64,000 nt of DNA from Microthrix sp041394405 (GTDB lineage: Bacteria > Actinomycetota > Acidimicrobiia > Acidimicrobiales > Microtrichaceae), in assembly GCA_041394405.1 (NCBI GenBank), contig JAWKIF010000006.1, forward strand, positions 1 to 64,000, given 5' to 3'. A program made the translations under genes and the position numbers. Numbering within the stretch: position 1 is the stretch's first letter; each line of letters begins with the position of its first letter. Below the pieces are notes generated by a model. It was given only the letters and a program-made list of their open reading frames with translations. It made no database searches and was not told where the DNA came from. Below are positions 1-6,939 of this stretch, piece by piece.

Positions 1-1079
1 CAGCCGAGACGCTGAGCGAGATCGAAATGATCCAGCCGGTGATCGCCGAGGTGATGGAACAGGTGGGGCTCAAGCACAACGAGTTCGACTTCTTCTGCTC
101 CGGCTCGTCGGACTACCTGGCCGGTCAGCCGTTCAGCTTCGTGATGACGCTGGACGCCATCGGCGCCTCGCCGCCGGTGGCCGAGAGCCATGTGGAGATG
201 GACGGCGCCTGGGCGTTGTACGAGGCGTACCTGAAGATCCGCTCGGGCCACGCCGACACCGCCCTGGTGTACGGCTACGGCAAGTCGAGCCCCGGCGACC
301 TGCCCCGGGTGCTCAGCCGCATGTGCGAGCCGTACTACACGGCGCCGCTGTGGCCCACCTCGGTGGAGATCGCCGGGCTTCAGGCCCGGGCCTGCATCGA
401 CGGGGGAGTGACCAGCGAGGCCGAGATGGCCGAGGTGGCCGCCCGCAGCCGTCGCAGCGCCCAGGACAACCCCAACGCCCACCTGGCGTGGGACCGCAGC
501 GCCGAGGACGTGCTGGCCGGTGACTACCTGGCCAACCCGCTGCGCCGCGACGACTGCGCCCCGATCACCGACGGCGGCGCCGCCATCGTGCTGGCGTCGC
601 CCGCCAAGGCCGCCGAGCTGTGCGCACGTCCCGCCTGGATCTCCGGGCTGGACCACCGCATCGACGCCCACTCGCTGTCGGTGCGGGACCTCACCCGAGC
701 CCCGTCGGCCAAGCTGGCAGCCGTTGGCGCCGGTGTCGGCGACGGCCCGGTGGACGTGGCCGAGCTGCACACCTGCTTCACCCACCACGAGGCCATCCTG
801 CGCAACGAGCTGGGCCTGGCCGACGACGTCAACATCAACCCGTCGGGCGGGCCGCTGGCCTCCAACCCGATGATGGCCGCCGGGATGATCCGCCTCGGCG
901 AGGTGGCCAACCGCATCTTCGACGGCTCGGTCAACCGGGGCGTCGCCCACGCCACCGGCGGCCACCTGATGCAGCACAACCTGGTGGCGGTGCTCGACGC
1001 CGCCCAGCCCGGTGCGGCTGCGCAATCCAGTACAGCTGCGCAATCCAGTACATCCAACGAGGCCGGGGGGAACGCCTGA
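1..1079 (+). CDS. Thiolase-fold protein (SCP-x/Ltp type), 5' truncated
   Basis: The reading frame is open from base 3, so the gene starts upstream of the window; 359 residues are visible and the first internal ATG is at 27. Thiolase-superfamily architecture is clear: a late NPSGG motif followed by SNP where classical thiolases have GHP, and a long C-terminal half. The canonical N-terminal CASG nucleophile region reads VEMDGAWAL, without Cys, and the C-terminal Cys loop reads AHATGG. That pattern fits the non-thiolytic lipid-transfer-protein (Ltp) or partner-subunit class, not a classical degradative thiolase. It ends in a low-complexity Ala/Gln/Ser tail made by an 18-bp tandem duplication. 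The stop overlaps the next ATG (TGATG), so the two thiolases are probably translated together and may form a heteromer. The substrate is unknown; steroid or acyl-CoA chain shortening is an inference. Confidence 0.8.
   Translation, partial: AETLSEIEMIQPVIAEVMEQVGLKHNEFDFFCSGSSDYLAGQPFSFVMTLDAIGASPPVAESHVEMDGAWALYEAYLKIRSGHADTALVYGYGKSSPGDLPRVLSRMCEPYYTAPLWPTSVEIAGLQARACIDGGVTSEAEMAEVAARSRRSAQDNPNAHLAWDRSAEDVLAGDYLANPLRRDDCAPITDGGAAIVLASPAKAAELCARPAWISGLDHRIDAHSLSVRDLTRAPSAKLAAVGAGVGDGPVDVAELHTCFTHHEAILRNELGLADDVNINPSGGPLASNPMMAAGMIRLGEVANRIFDGSVNRGVAHATGGHLMQHNLVAVLDAAQPGAAAQSSTAAQSSTSNEAGGNA
1017..1052 (+). repeat. 18-bp perfect tandem duplication in thiolase 3' end
   Basis: GCTGCGCAATCCAGTACA occurs twice back to back (1017-1034 and 1035-1052). 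It keeps frame and encodes AAQSST twice in the C-terminal tail of the first thiolase. It looks like a slipped-strand duplication in a non-conserved tail. Confidence 0.9.
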
Positions 1080-2248
1080 TGGGTTCGAACAGAGTTGCAG
1101 TCGTTGGCACCGGCCAGACCAAGTACGCCGCCACCCGGGGCGACGTGTCGCTGCCGGGCCTGTTGCGGGAGGCCGTGTTCCGGGCGCTCGAGGACGCCCA
1201 CATGACGATGGCCGACATCGACGCCGTCGTCGTGGGCAAGGCGCCCGACTTCTTCGAGGGCGTCATGGTGCCCGAGTACGCCCTGGCCGACGCCATCGGC
1301 GCCGTGGGCAAGCCGCTGCTGCGGGTGCACACCGCCGGGTCGGTGGGCGGCTCCACCGCCATCGTGGCGGCCAACCACATCGAGTCCGGCGCCCATCGCC
1401 GGGTGCTCACCGTGGCGTGGGAGATGCAGAGCTGCTCGGAGGCGATGTGGGCGCTGTCGTTTTCGATCCCGTTCCAGCCGCAGGTGGTGGCGGGTGCGGG
1501 CGGCTACTTCGCCCCGTACATCCGCAACTACATGGCCCGCAGCGGTGCGCCCGACGACATCGGCATCCAGGTGGCGGTGAAGGACCGGCTGAACGCGCTG
1601 CGCAACCCGTATGCGCACCTGCACGAGCCCGAGATCACCTACGACTCGGTGCGCGAGTCGCTGATGTTGTGGGACCCGATCCGCTACTCGGAGACCTGCC
1701 CGTCGTCCGATGGTGCGTTTGCGATGGTGCTGAGCGACGAGGCCACCGCGGATGCGGCGGCGGCCGAGGGCCGTCAGCCGGCCTGGATCCAGGGCATGGC
1801 GCTGCGCTCCGAGCCGGCGATGGAGGCCGGACGCGACCAGGTGGACCCGAAGGCCGGACGCGACTGCATCGCGGATGTGTATGCGCAGGCGGGCATCACC
1901 AACCCGATCGAGGAGATCGACGCGGTCGAGTGCTACGTGCCGTTCAGCTGGTATGAGCCGATGTGGATGGAGAACCTGGGCTTCGCCGAGGTGGGCGAGG
2001 GTTGGAAGCTGACCGAGTCGGGTGCCACCGGCCCCGACGGGAAGCTGCCGGTGAACTGCTCCGGTGGTGTGTTGTCGTCCAACCCGATCGGTGCGTCGGG
2101 CATGATCCGCTTCGGTGAGGCGGCCATGCAGGTGCGGGGCCAGGCCGGTGACCACCAGGTGGACGGCGTGCGCCGTGCGCTGGGCCACGCCTACGGCGGC
2201 GCCACCCAGTTCTACGCCATGTGGGTGGTCGGCACCGACAAGCCGTAG
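1079..2248 (+). CDS. Thiolase-fold protein, Ltp-like partner subunit
   Basis: This 389-residue protein starts at ATG 1079 and overlaps the previous stop. It begins with a typical thiolase strand (VAVVGTGQTKY). The position of the nucleophilic Cys is HTAGSVGGSTA with no Cys. The NCSGG...SNP motif replaces NxxGG...GHP, and the last loop is GHAYGG with Tyr in place of Cys. A Tyr here, and Tyr residues in ECYVPFSWYEP, recall Ltp2-type retro-aldolases of steroid side-chain degradation, which act without the thiolase Cys; this comparison is from family knowledge and was not tested. It is probably co-translated with the gene before it. Parts of this gene recur as a relic at 5860-6067. Confidence 0.85.
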   Translation: MGSNRVAVVGTGQTKYAATRGDVSLPGLLREAVFRALEDAHMTMADIDAVVVGKAPDFFEGVMVPEYALADAIGAVGKPLLRVHTAGSVGGSTAIVAANHIESGAHRRVLTVAWEMQSCSEAMWALSFSIPFQPQVVAGAGGYFAPYIRNYMARSGAPDDIGIQVAVKDRLNALRNPYAHLHEPEITYDSVRESLMLWDPIRYSETCPSSDGAFAMVLSDEATADAAAAEGRQPAWIQGMALRSEPAMEAGRDQVDPKAGRDCIADVYAQAGITNPIEEIDAVECYVPFSWYEPMWMENLGFAEVGEGWKLTESGATGPDGKLPVNCSGGVLSSNPIGASGMIRFGEAAMQVRGQAGDHQVDGVRRALGHAYGGATQFYAMWVVGTDKP

Positions 2249-2258
2249 GCGGCGCAGC

Positions 2259-2272
2259 GGCGCCGCGGCGCC
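2259..2272. terminator. Possible hairpin between convergent genes
   Basis: A perfect 14-bp palindrome GGCGCCGCGGCGCC follows the thiolase stop and lies between convergent genes. There is no T-run, so it is at best a weak intrinsic terminator candidate. Confidence 0.3.
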
Positions 2273-2314
2273 GTCCTGCGACACAATCCAGCAACTCCTC
2301 GGTTCAGCGTGGGG

Positions 2315-3103
2315 TCACGCCGCTCCCACGTGTTCCGTCAAGAGCGCTCGGGTGCGGGTGCGGCGCTTGGCGGCCTGCTGTTCCGACATACCTGCGGTGA
2401 GGTCGGAGAGCGCTTTCCCACCAGTGCCAAGTTCACGCCACAGAAGCTCCCGGACTTGTTGCAGCGTCGGGGTTTGGTCGAAGTCGACAGGTTGGACGTT
2501 GTCCGCAGCGACGATCTCGAGGCAGCGCGAGATGTCGCCGATGTCGCGTGTCTCGGAGCGAACCGTTCGGGCGAGGACCTTGAGGGTCAACATCCCGAGC
2601 GCGTCAGGGAGCAGGGTGGCGGCCGTCAAGTAGGTGCCGTCGGTCAGGAGCAACTCCGCCTCGATGGGAATGCCTGGCCCTTGTAGCGCTTCGGCCAGCC
2701 CGGGTACCTCGGTTGTGGCGACGGCGCCTATCCGCACCGTGTCTCGTGCCCGGCTCCGGTAGGAAGGAATGAGCAAGTCAACCGATGCAGTCCGCCGGTT
2801 GTCGAGGGGCCGCTCCCAGCGGTTGCCAGCCACCTTGTCGTATCCCGCTTCCTCTATGGACTCCACGAGTTCCGGTTCTTTCAGGACATAAGGCGGAACG
2901 CCGAAGTCGGCGTCGCCTGTGGCTCGAACCGGCAGATCTATTCCCAATCGCTGGACGTGGAGCATGACGGCAAGTCCGCCGATGAGCCGGTGGTGGTTGC
3001 GTCCGCTGCTGTGCGCCATCGCTCCCGAGACGTCGGCAATTGCCGTGAATGCTCCGTCCATGGCGCCGGACACACTCGTGAGCGCAACCCGCTGAATGCT
3101 CAC
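2315..3103 (-). CDS. AbiEii-like nucleotidyltransferase (putative toxin)
   Basis: The 262-residue product starts at GTG 3103, which overlaps the upstream stop by 4 bp (GTGA). It carries the nucleotidyltransferase signature: a GG pair in RLIGGLAVML (residues 40-49) followed by the metal-binding aspartates in TGDADF (D64, D66). This matches the AbiEii/AbiGii family, whose members act as toxins of abortive-infection or type IV toxin-antitoxin systems by modifying RNA or other targets. Order (winged-helix gene first, transferase second) and the overlap match AbiE operons. Expression should come from the palindrome-bearing promoter at 3794-3836. A toxin role is inferred from family and context; no target can be read from sequence. 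Confidence 0.8.
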   Translation of the reverse strand: MSIQRVALTSVSGAMDGAFTAIADVSGAMAHSSGRNHHRLIGGLAVMLHVQRLGIDLPVRATGDADFGVPPYVLKEPELVESIEEAGYDKVAGNRWERPLDNRRTASVDLLIPSYRSRARDTVRIGAVATTEVPGLAEALQGPGIPIEAELLLTDGTYLTAATLLPDALGMLTLKVLARTVRSETRDIGDISRCLEIVAADNVQPVDFDQTPTLQQVRELLWRELGTGGKALSDLTAGMSEQQAAKRRTRTRALLTEHVGAA

Positions 3104-3786
3104 GTGATTCTTGGGAGAGTGCGGTTGATGATCGCCTGTCGGAGTCGATCGGCGGCCTCGTCTCGGTCTTCGCCGCTGAGGTGCTTGAGGTCCCACCATT
3201 GCTGAGTGGGGTCGGCCAAGGGCAGCGCCTCAGCTTCGGCGATCCACGGCTGCGTTGCGGCAAGGCTCGCCGACTTGTCGGTGATGCGCATCACGAGGCT
3301 GGCGTCTGTGAGCCCCTCGGCGGGCACCATGCCAGCGAGTTCCATCGGGATCTGTCCATCGGCATAGACGATGGACAGCGTCGGGTGTCGCCACGGGGCC
3401 AGGAGGTCTGGGCCGAGGTCGGCGGAGAAGGCGATGCGAACCTGGGATGACGCTGCGGTGGTGAGGACCCGGCGAGCCTGGTCCATCAGGGGCCGGGTGC
3501 TGTACCAATACGACTCTGGCTCGACGAGGTAGGGCTTGGCGTGGGCCAGGTGAAGATCGAGAAGCCGAGCGGTGTCGCCCCGGTAGCCGTTTGGTGACGC
3601 CACGACGGCACCCTTGTGCCGCAGTTGCGCCAGCACCTGTGAGACCCGGGGCTGGGAAACCCCCACTTCACGGGCGATGGCCACTCCGGTGATCGGCTCG
3701 TCGAGTGCGATCAGGAGGCGCACCACGGCCGAGGTTCCCGCACCCCAACTGCGGACTGGCCGGATTCGCTGATCGGTCGCCGTCAT
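3100..3786 (-). CDS. AbiEi-like winged-helix antitoxin/repressor
   Basis: This 228-residue protein begins MTATDQRIRPVRSWG at ATG 3786. An N-terminal winged-helix DNA-binding domain is visible (ALDEPITGVAIAREVGVSQPR, first half with a recognition helix around SQPRVSQVLAQL), followed by a domain with conserved aromatic residues. A GTG start at 3828 is possible but would put coding sequence inside the operator palindrome, so the ATG is preferred. TTATAC lies about 10 bases before the ATG, suggesting a leaderless transcript. It sits immediately upstream of the nucleotidyltransferase and probably represses the operon by binding 3794-3836, as AbiEi antitoxins do. Confidence 0.75.
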   Translation of the reverse strand: MTATDQRIRPVRSWGAGTSAVVRLLIALDEPITGVAIAREVGVSQPRVSQVLAQLRHKGAVVASPNGYRGDTARLLDLHLAHAKPYLVEPESYWYSTRPLMDQARRVLTTAASSQVRIAFSADLGPDLLAPWRHPTLSIVYADGQIPMELAGMVPAEGLTDASLVMRITDKSASLAATQPWIAEAEALPLADPTQQWWDLKHLSGEDRDEAADRLRQAIINRTLPRIT

Positions 3787-3793
3787 CGCCCCA

Positions 3794-3836
3794 GGGTATA
3801 AGTGTTCTCCATCGTAGGCAAGGAACACTTATACCC
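3794..3836. promoter_or_regulatory. 14-bp inverted repeat, putative AbiEi operator and divergent promoter
   Basis: GGGTATAAGTGTTC (3794-3807) and its exact complement GAACACTTATACCC (3823-3836) are separated by 15 bp. Each arm contains a TATA-like -10 hexamer pointing outward: one toward the winged-helix ATG at 3786, the other toward the small gene at 3863. A degraded second copy is present near 6184-6222. A role as autoregulatory operator is inferred from AbiEi biology. Confidence 0.75.
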
Positions 3837-3862
3837 ACACGTGACCGGCGCCGCGTTTTACG

Positions 3863-4066
3863 TTGTCGCCGTACCTTGGCCTGGTGGACGACAACAAGAT
3901 CTGGACTGCAGCTGAGTTGGAGCGGCTTCCCCAGGACAAACGCGCCGCGATCCTGAGGTCCGGATTCTCCACTGACCTCAGCAAGGTGTCTCCTGAGTCG
4001 CTCGCCAGGGCCCGACACAAGGCCGACCTGTGGATTGCGGCCAACGAAGGTCCGCAAGCGAGCTAG
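3863..4066 (+). CDS. Small hypothetical protein divergent to the AbiE pair
   Basis: A 67-residue frame starting at TTG 3863; GTG 3884 (VDDNKIWTAAELERL...) is an equally good start and would give 60 residues. The product is helical and charged, with an ELERLPQDKRAAIL stretch resembling small helical proteins often found beside toxin-antitoxin loci. I do not recognise a named family. It shares the palindromic promoter with the AbiE pair, and the same stretch is duplicated in the relic at 6280-6310, which suggests it was part of the duplicated unit. Its 3' end overlaps the convergent small gene by 4 bp. Confidence 0.45.
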   Translation: MSPYLGLVDDNKIWTAAELERLPQDKRAAILRSGFSTDLSKVSPESLARARHKADLWIAANEGPQAS

Positions 4067-4239
4067 CCAGACTGCCCATCGGGTCGCTGGGTACGGTCCA
4101 GCAACTTGTTGACGGCTGCAACGACCCGAGCGATGCGGCGACGGGCGGCTTGAAACTCGCGCTCGTAGGCGGGATCGGTCCGCTGCTTCTCGAAGTATCG
4201 CTCTGCGCCAGTTCGAGCCGTTGACTTGATCGACACCAT
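4063..4239 (-). CDS. Small helical protein resembling the N-terminus of XRE-type antitoxins
   Basis: A 58-residue frame from ATG 4239, MVSIKSTARTGAERYFEKQ..., with the pattern YFEKQRTDPAYEREFQAAR that is typical of the segment preceding the HTH in small XRE antitoxins. The HTH itself is absent, and the C-terminus is basic (RRRIARVVAAVNKLLDRTQ). It may be a stand-alone small protein or a truncated antitoxin. The 295 bp between it and the Fic gene (4240-4534) hold no convincing coding sequence. Confidence 0.4.
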   Translation of the reverse strand: MVSIKSTARTGAERYFEKQRTDPAYEREFQAARRRIARVVAAVNKLLDRTQRPDGQSG

Positions 4240-4534
4240 AGCGAGACGAGCTGGGTCAGGAACGTAGCGCTGGCCGCTCTGCGATGGTGAGCTGGCCTGG
4301 AGGCCCGCAGATCCTGTAGTTCTTGGCGCTGCAGCCCTCACCCCTTCGGTCGGACCGCACCCGGAGCGACTGCGGGGGATGCTGACGTCGACTCGCGCAC
4401 CGCCGACCGGACGATCGGGCTCTTGGAAGACCCGTTGGTGATCGCACGGGTTCCAGCCTGGCACTCGAAGGCGCTCCCGATCAGCTCGCTCTGGCGCATC
4501 AACAGAGAGGGCTAACCCGACCACCAAGGGGTGG

Positions 4535-5728
4535 CTACCGGCGGGCGACTCGCTCGGCGAACTGGTCGAGGGCCGCGAGGATTTCGGGTGCCTGCCAGCG
4601 ACGGTTTCGTTGGCCGGATCCGATCTGGCGAAGCGCGTCGATTGACACCAGGGCGTTGATTGCATCGGCCGCTCGGCGATCGCTGATGCCCAACGCTTGG
4701 CTGATGTAGGCAACGTCGACGACGGGCTGTTCACTCACCACGTCCAACGCGCGGTGAGCCGCAGCATGGGAGCGGACCTTGAGCGCCTCCTGCCAACGGG
4801 CCCGGACCTCGGACAGGTCGGTGGCAAGTGCCCGACCATGGTGCGCCGCAGCAAATGAAGCATCAGCGAAGCACTCGACGATCGGCGAAGGATCTCCTGC
4901 TCGGTAGCGGGTGAGCGCGGCGAAGTACTGGTCGACGTCTTGCAACAGCCCAGCAGAGACGGGCACCGTGACGTTTCGGGTGAGTCCCTTGGCCCGAAGG
5001 ATGCTGTGGACGATCGCCCGGCCAATGCGGCCGTTGCCATCCGGAAACGGGTGGATCGTCTCGAACTGGGCGTGTGCAATTGCCGCTTGTTCGAGAACCG
5101 AGACGTCGTCGCGGGCAAGATAGGCGACCAAGTCGTCGATTGCCGCCGGCACACGCTCGTGCGTTGGCGGAACAAAGTCCGCAGTGTGCGGGCCGTGGCG
5201 ACTGCCCCCGATCCAGACCTGTTGGGTACGCCAGTGCCCGACGATGTCCGGGCGCATTGGCTCCATCAGCTGCCGGTGCATCTCGATGATGGAATCAGCG
5301 TCGAGGCGATCCGCCAGCCTGATGGCAGCGGTCATCATGGTGCTGTTGGCGACGATCTCGGCAGCGTTGCGTCGGGGTGTGTCGCCCAGTTCGGCGGCGG
5401 CGATGGCTCGCGCGGATGCGGTGAGACGTTCGATGCGGCTCGACGACGCGGACTCCGAGCGAAGCAGGATGGATGCCAATGGGGCGATCTCGTTCGACAT
5501 GTCGGCGTCGAAGCGGGCGATTTGGGCGGTTGCCTCATTGACCGCAGCCCTGGTTCCGGCGGAGAGATGAGCGTTGGCTGATGCGATGGTTGGGACGATG
5601 CTGGCTTGGTACTCGCCGGAGTAGTCGCCCCTGTGTCGCCGGGGAACGGCGTCGACGTCGCCAACCCACGGAACCGACTCGAGCGTGGTTGCGGGCCAGT
5701 CCGTTGGTGAGCCTGGATGTGTCCTCAC
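4535..5728 (-). CDS. Fic domain protein (AMP-transferase family), class II
   Basis: The 397-residue product carries the full Fic active-site loop HPFPDGNGRIGR at residues 226-237, with the catalytic His and all phosphate-binding residues. An N-terminal inhibitory helix, SSSRIE at 95-100, matches the (S/T)xxxE motif that blocks ATP in class II Fic proteins, so the enzyme is likely self-inhibited. The last 60 residues look like a winged helix (VDVAYISQALGISDRRAADAI). Length and layout match common chromosomal Fic/DOC proteins that AMPylate a host protein; the target is unknown. The GTG start at 5728 has AAGGTGGAG just upstream. An inverted repeat at 5736-5771 precedes it and may be its operator. 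Confidence 0.9.
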   Translation of the reverse strand: MRTHPGSPTDWPATTLESVPWVGDVDAVPRRHRGDYSGEYQASIVPTIASANAHLSAGTRAAVNEATAQIARFDADMSNEIAPLASILLRSESASSSRIERLTASARAIAAAELGDTPRRNAAEIVANSTMMTAAIRLADRLDADSIIEMHRQLMEPMRPDIVGHWRTQQVWIGGSRHGPHTADFVPPTHERVPAAIDDLVAYLARDDVSVLEQAAIAHAQFETIHPFPDGNGRIGRAIVHSILRAKGLTRNVTVPVSAGLLQDVDQYFAALTRYRAGDPSPIVECFADASFAAAHHGRALATDLSEVRARWQEALKVRSHAAAHRALDVVSEQPVVDVAYISQALGISDRRAADAINALVSIDALRQIGSGQRNRRWQAPEILAALDQFAERVARR

Positions 5729-5735
5729 GGCTCCA

Positions 5736-5771
5736 CCTTACCGACACTTCTTGGTGAAAGCGTCGGTAAGG
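5736..5771. promoter_or_regulatory. Inverted repeat upstream of the Fic gene
   Basis: CCTTACCGAC (5736-5745) and GTCGGTAAGG (5762-5771) form a perfect 10-bp inverted repeat with a 16-bp spacer, ending 8 bp before the Fic GTG. It is a candidate operator, perhaps for the C-terminal winged helix of Fic itself. Confidence 0.5.
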
Positions 5772-5859
5772 CCCCGGGTTGGGAGAGGAGCGCAGCACCA
5801 GTGCATCGAACAACGACTCGACGTCATGGATCCGTTCCGGCGGACCCCACGCCCCATGA

Positions 5860-6067
5860 CGATGTGGGCGCTGTCGTTTGGATCCCGTTCCAGCAGCAGG
5901 TGGTGGCGGGCATCACCGATCTGATCGAGGAGATCGACGCGGTCATGCAGGTGCGAGGCCGGGCCGGTGACCATCAGGTGGACGGCGTGCGCCGTGCGCT
6001 GGGCCCGCCTACGGCGGCGCCACCCAGTTCTACGCCATGTGGGTGGTGGGAACCGACAAGCCGTAGG
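5860..6067 (+). pseudogene. Thiolase relic: three non-adjacent pieces of the gene at 1079-2248
   Basis: Three blocks match the second thiolase in order: 5860-5910 to 1443-1494, 5908-5944 to 1891-1927, and 5945-6067 to 2126-2249. The intervening parts are missing, and the natural stop TAG is kept. Junctions lie in short shared words (GGCGGG and GCGG), consistent with microhomology deletions after duplication. Remaining blocks differ at a modest number of bases. It has no plausible start and cannot encode a thiolase. The 87 bp before it (5773-5859) have no assigned content. Confidence 0.85.
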
Positions 6068-6310
6068 CCACTGCGGTGACCGCCTCGTCGTGTGCGATAG
6101 CGAGGCGAACTACCGCCGAGGTTTCCTGCCCACCAACTGCGGGCCGACCGGATCCGCTGATCGGTCGCCGTCATCACCCCGGGCATAAGTGTTCTCCCGC
6201 TCAGGCGAGGAACACCTATACCCTCACATGACCGTCGCCGAGCTTGATGCTGTAGCGGTACCGTGGCCCAGCGGACGACAAGATCTGGACTGCAGCGGAG
6301 TTGGAGCGGC
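6067..6310 (-). pseudogene. Relic of the AbiE promoter and antitoxin start
   Basis: This block matches 3680-3926: the first part of the AbiEi-like gene, its ATG (6174; MTATDQRIR is still readable), the operator palindrome in decayed form (GCATAAGTGTTC and GAACACCTATAC) and the start of the divergent small gene. Frameshifts and substitutions destroy both coding frames. It is fused to the thiolase relic at a shared GGC, so the original duplicate probably covered about 1443-3926 and later lost its interior. Confidence 0.8.
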
Positions 6311-6335
6311 CATGTGCTCCCGCTCGCAGGCCCGC

Positions 6336-6939
6336 TCAGGTGCGGATTGAGGCGAGCAGATCTGACGCGAGGATCGAGACCTGGCGTGCGACGGTTTCGG
6401 GCTCGCCGATTCCTGCCTCCGTGCGACCAGCCATCATCGATCCAGCCGCGTCCGGGCCTACAGCGAAGAGGTCTCGAATGAACGCAGTCGCCTCTTCGGT
6501 GGGGGAGCGGCTCAGGTCGTCTTCGAACAGTCGGTCGAAGCCTTGGGCGAGGACTGCCATTTCGGTACCGACCAGGATGCGATAAACGTCGTGGGCGTCC
6601 TTGTCCACTAGGCGGCCGGGACTGCTGTGAGCGCGTTCGCCGATCTTGTGCGCCTTGGCAACCACAAGCGCAGCGGCACCGGCAACACGGGCGCTGAAGG
6701 TGCGGTCGTCATGGGGGCCGAGCGCATGCACGATCATCTTGTCATTGTCGACGAGAACCGCCTCAAGGCCGCTGGCCCGACGTGTGGCGTGTTTGTGGTG
6801 CGGGGGGATGCGTGCGCCACGTGCGGACACCAATGACTACCACCGACTCGCGGTGCGCTTCCAAAGCTTCGAGCGCGTCAAGAAGGGCTCGGCGTGCCCG
6901 GACGAGGAGGTCAGCGCTTGATTCGCCAGGTTGGTTCAT
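6336..6939 (-). pseudogene. Broken AbiEii-like nucleotidyltransferase
   Basis: From ATG 6939, inside the 3' end of the winged-helix gene, the frame reads MSQPGESSADLLVRARRALL... to VVVIG, the usual start of this family up to the catalytic region. It then leaves frame. The C-terminal half resumes in another frame as SGLEAVLVDNDKMIV... through RLVDKDAHDVYRILVGTE to the stop at 6336. The segment that should hold the catalytic aspartates is missing: only about 26 codons separate the two halves. A deletion with frameshift has therefore removed the toxin active site. The partner gene at 6911-7996 is intact. Confidence 0.75.

Noticed and set aside
524..2284. Minus-strand open frame of 586 codons over the thiolases
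   Set aside because: Low-quality composition; both thiolases are supported by motifs and an ATGA-type overlap.
3787..3828. Extended start (GTG 3828) for the winged-helix antitoxin
   Set aside because: It would place coding sequence over the perfect palindrome; ATG 3786 follows a -10-like hexamer at suitable distance.
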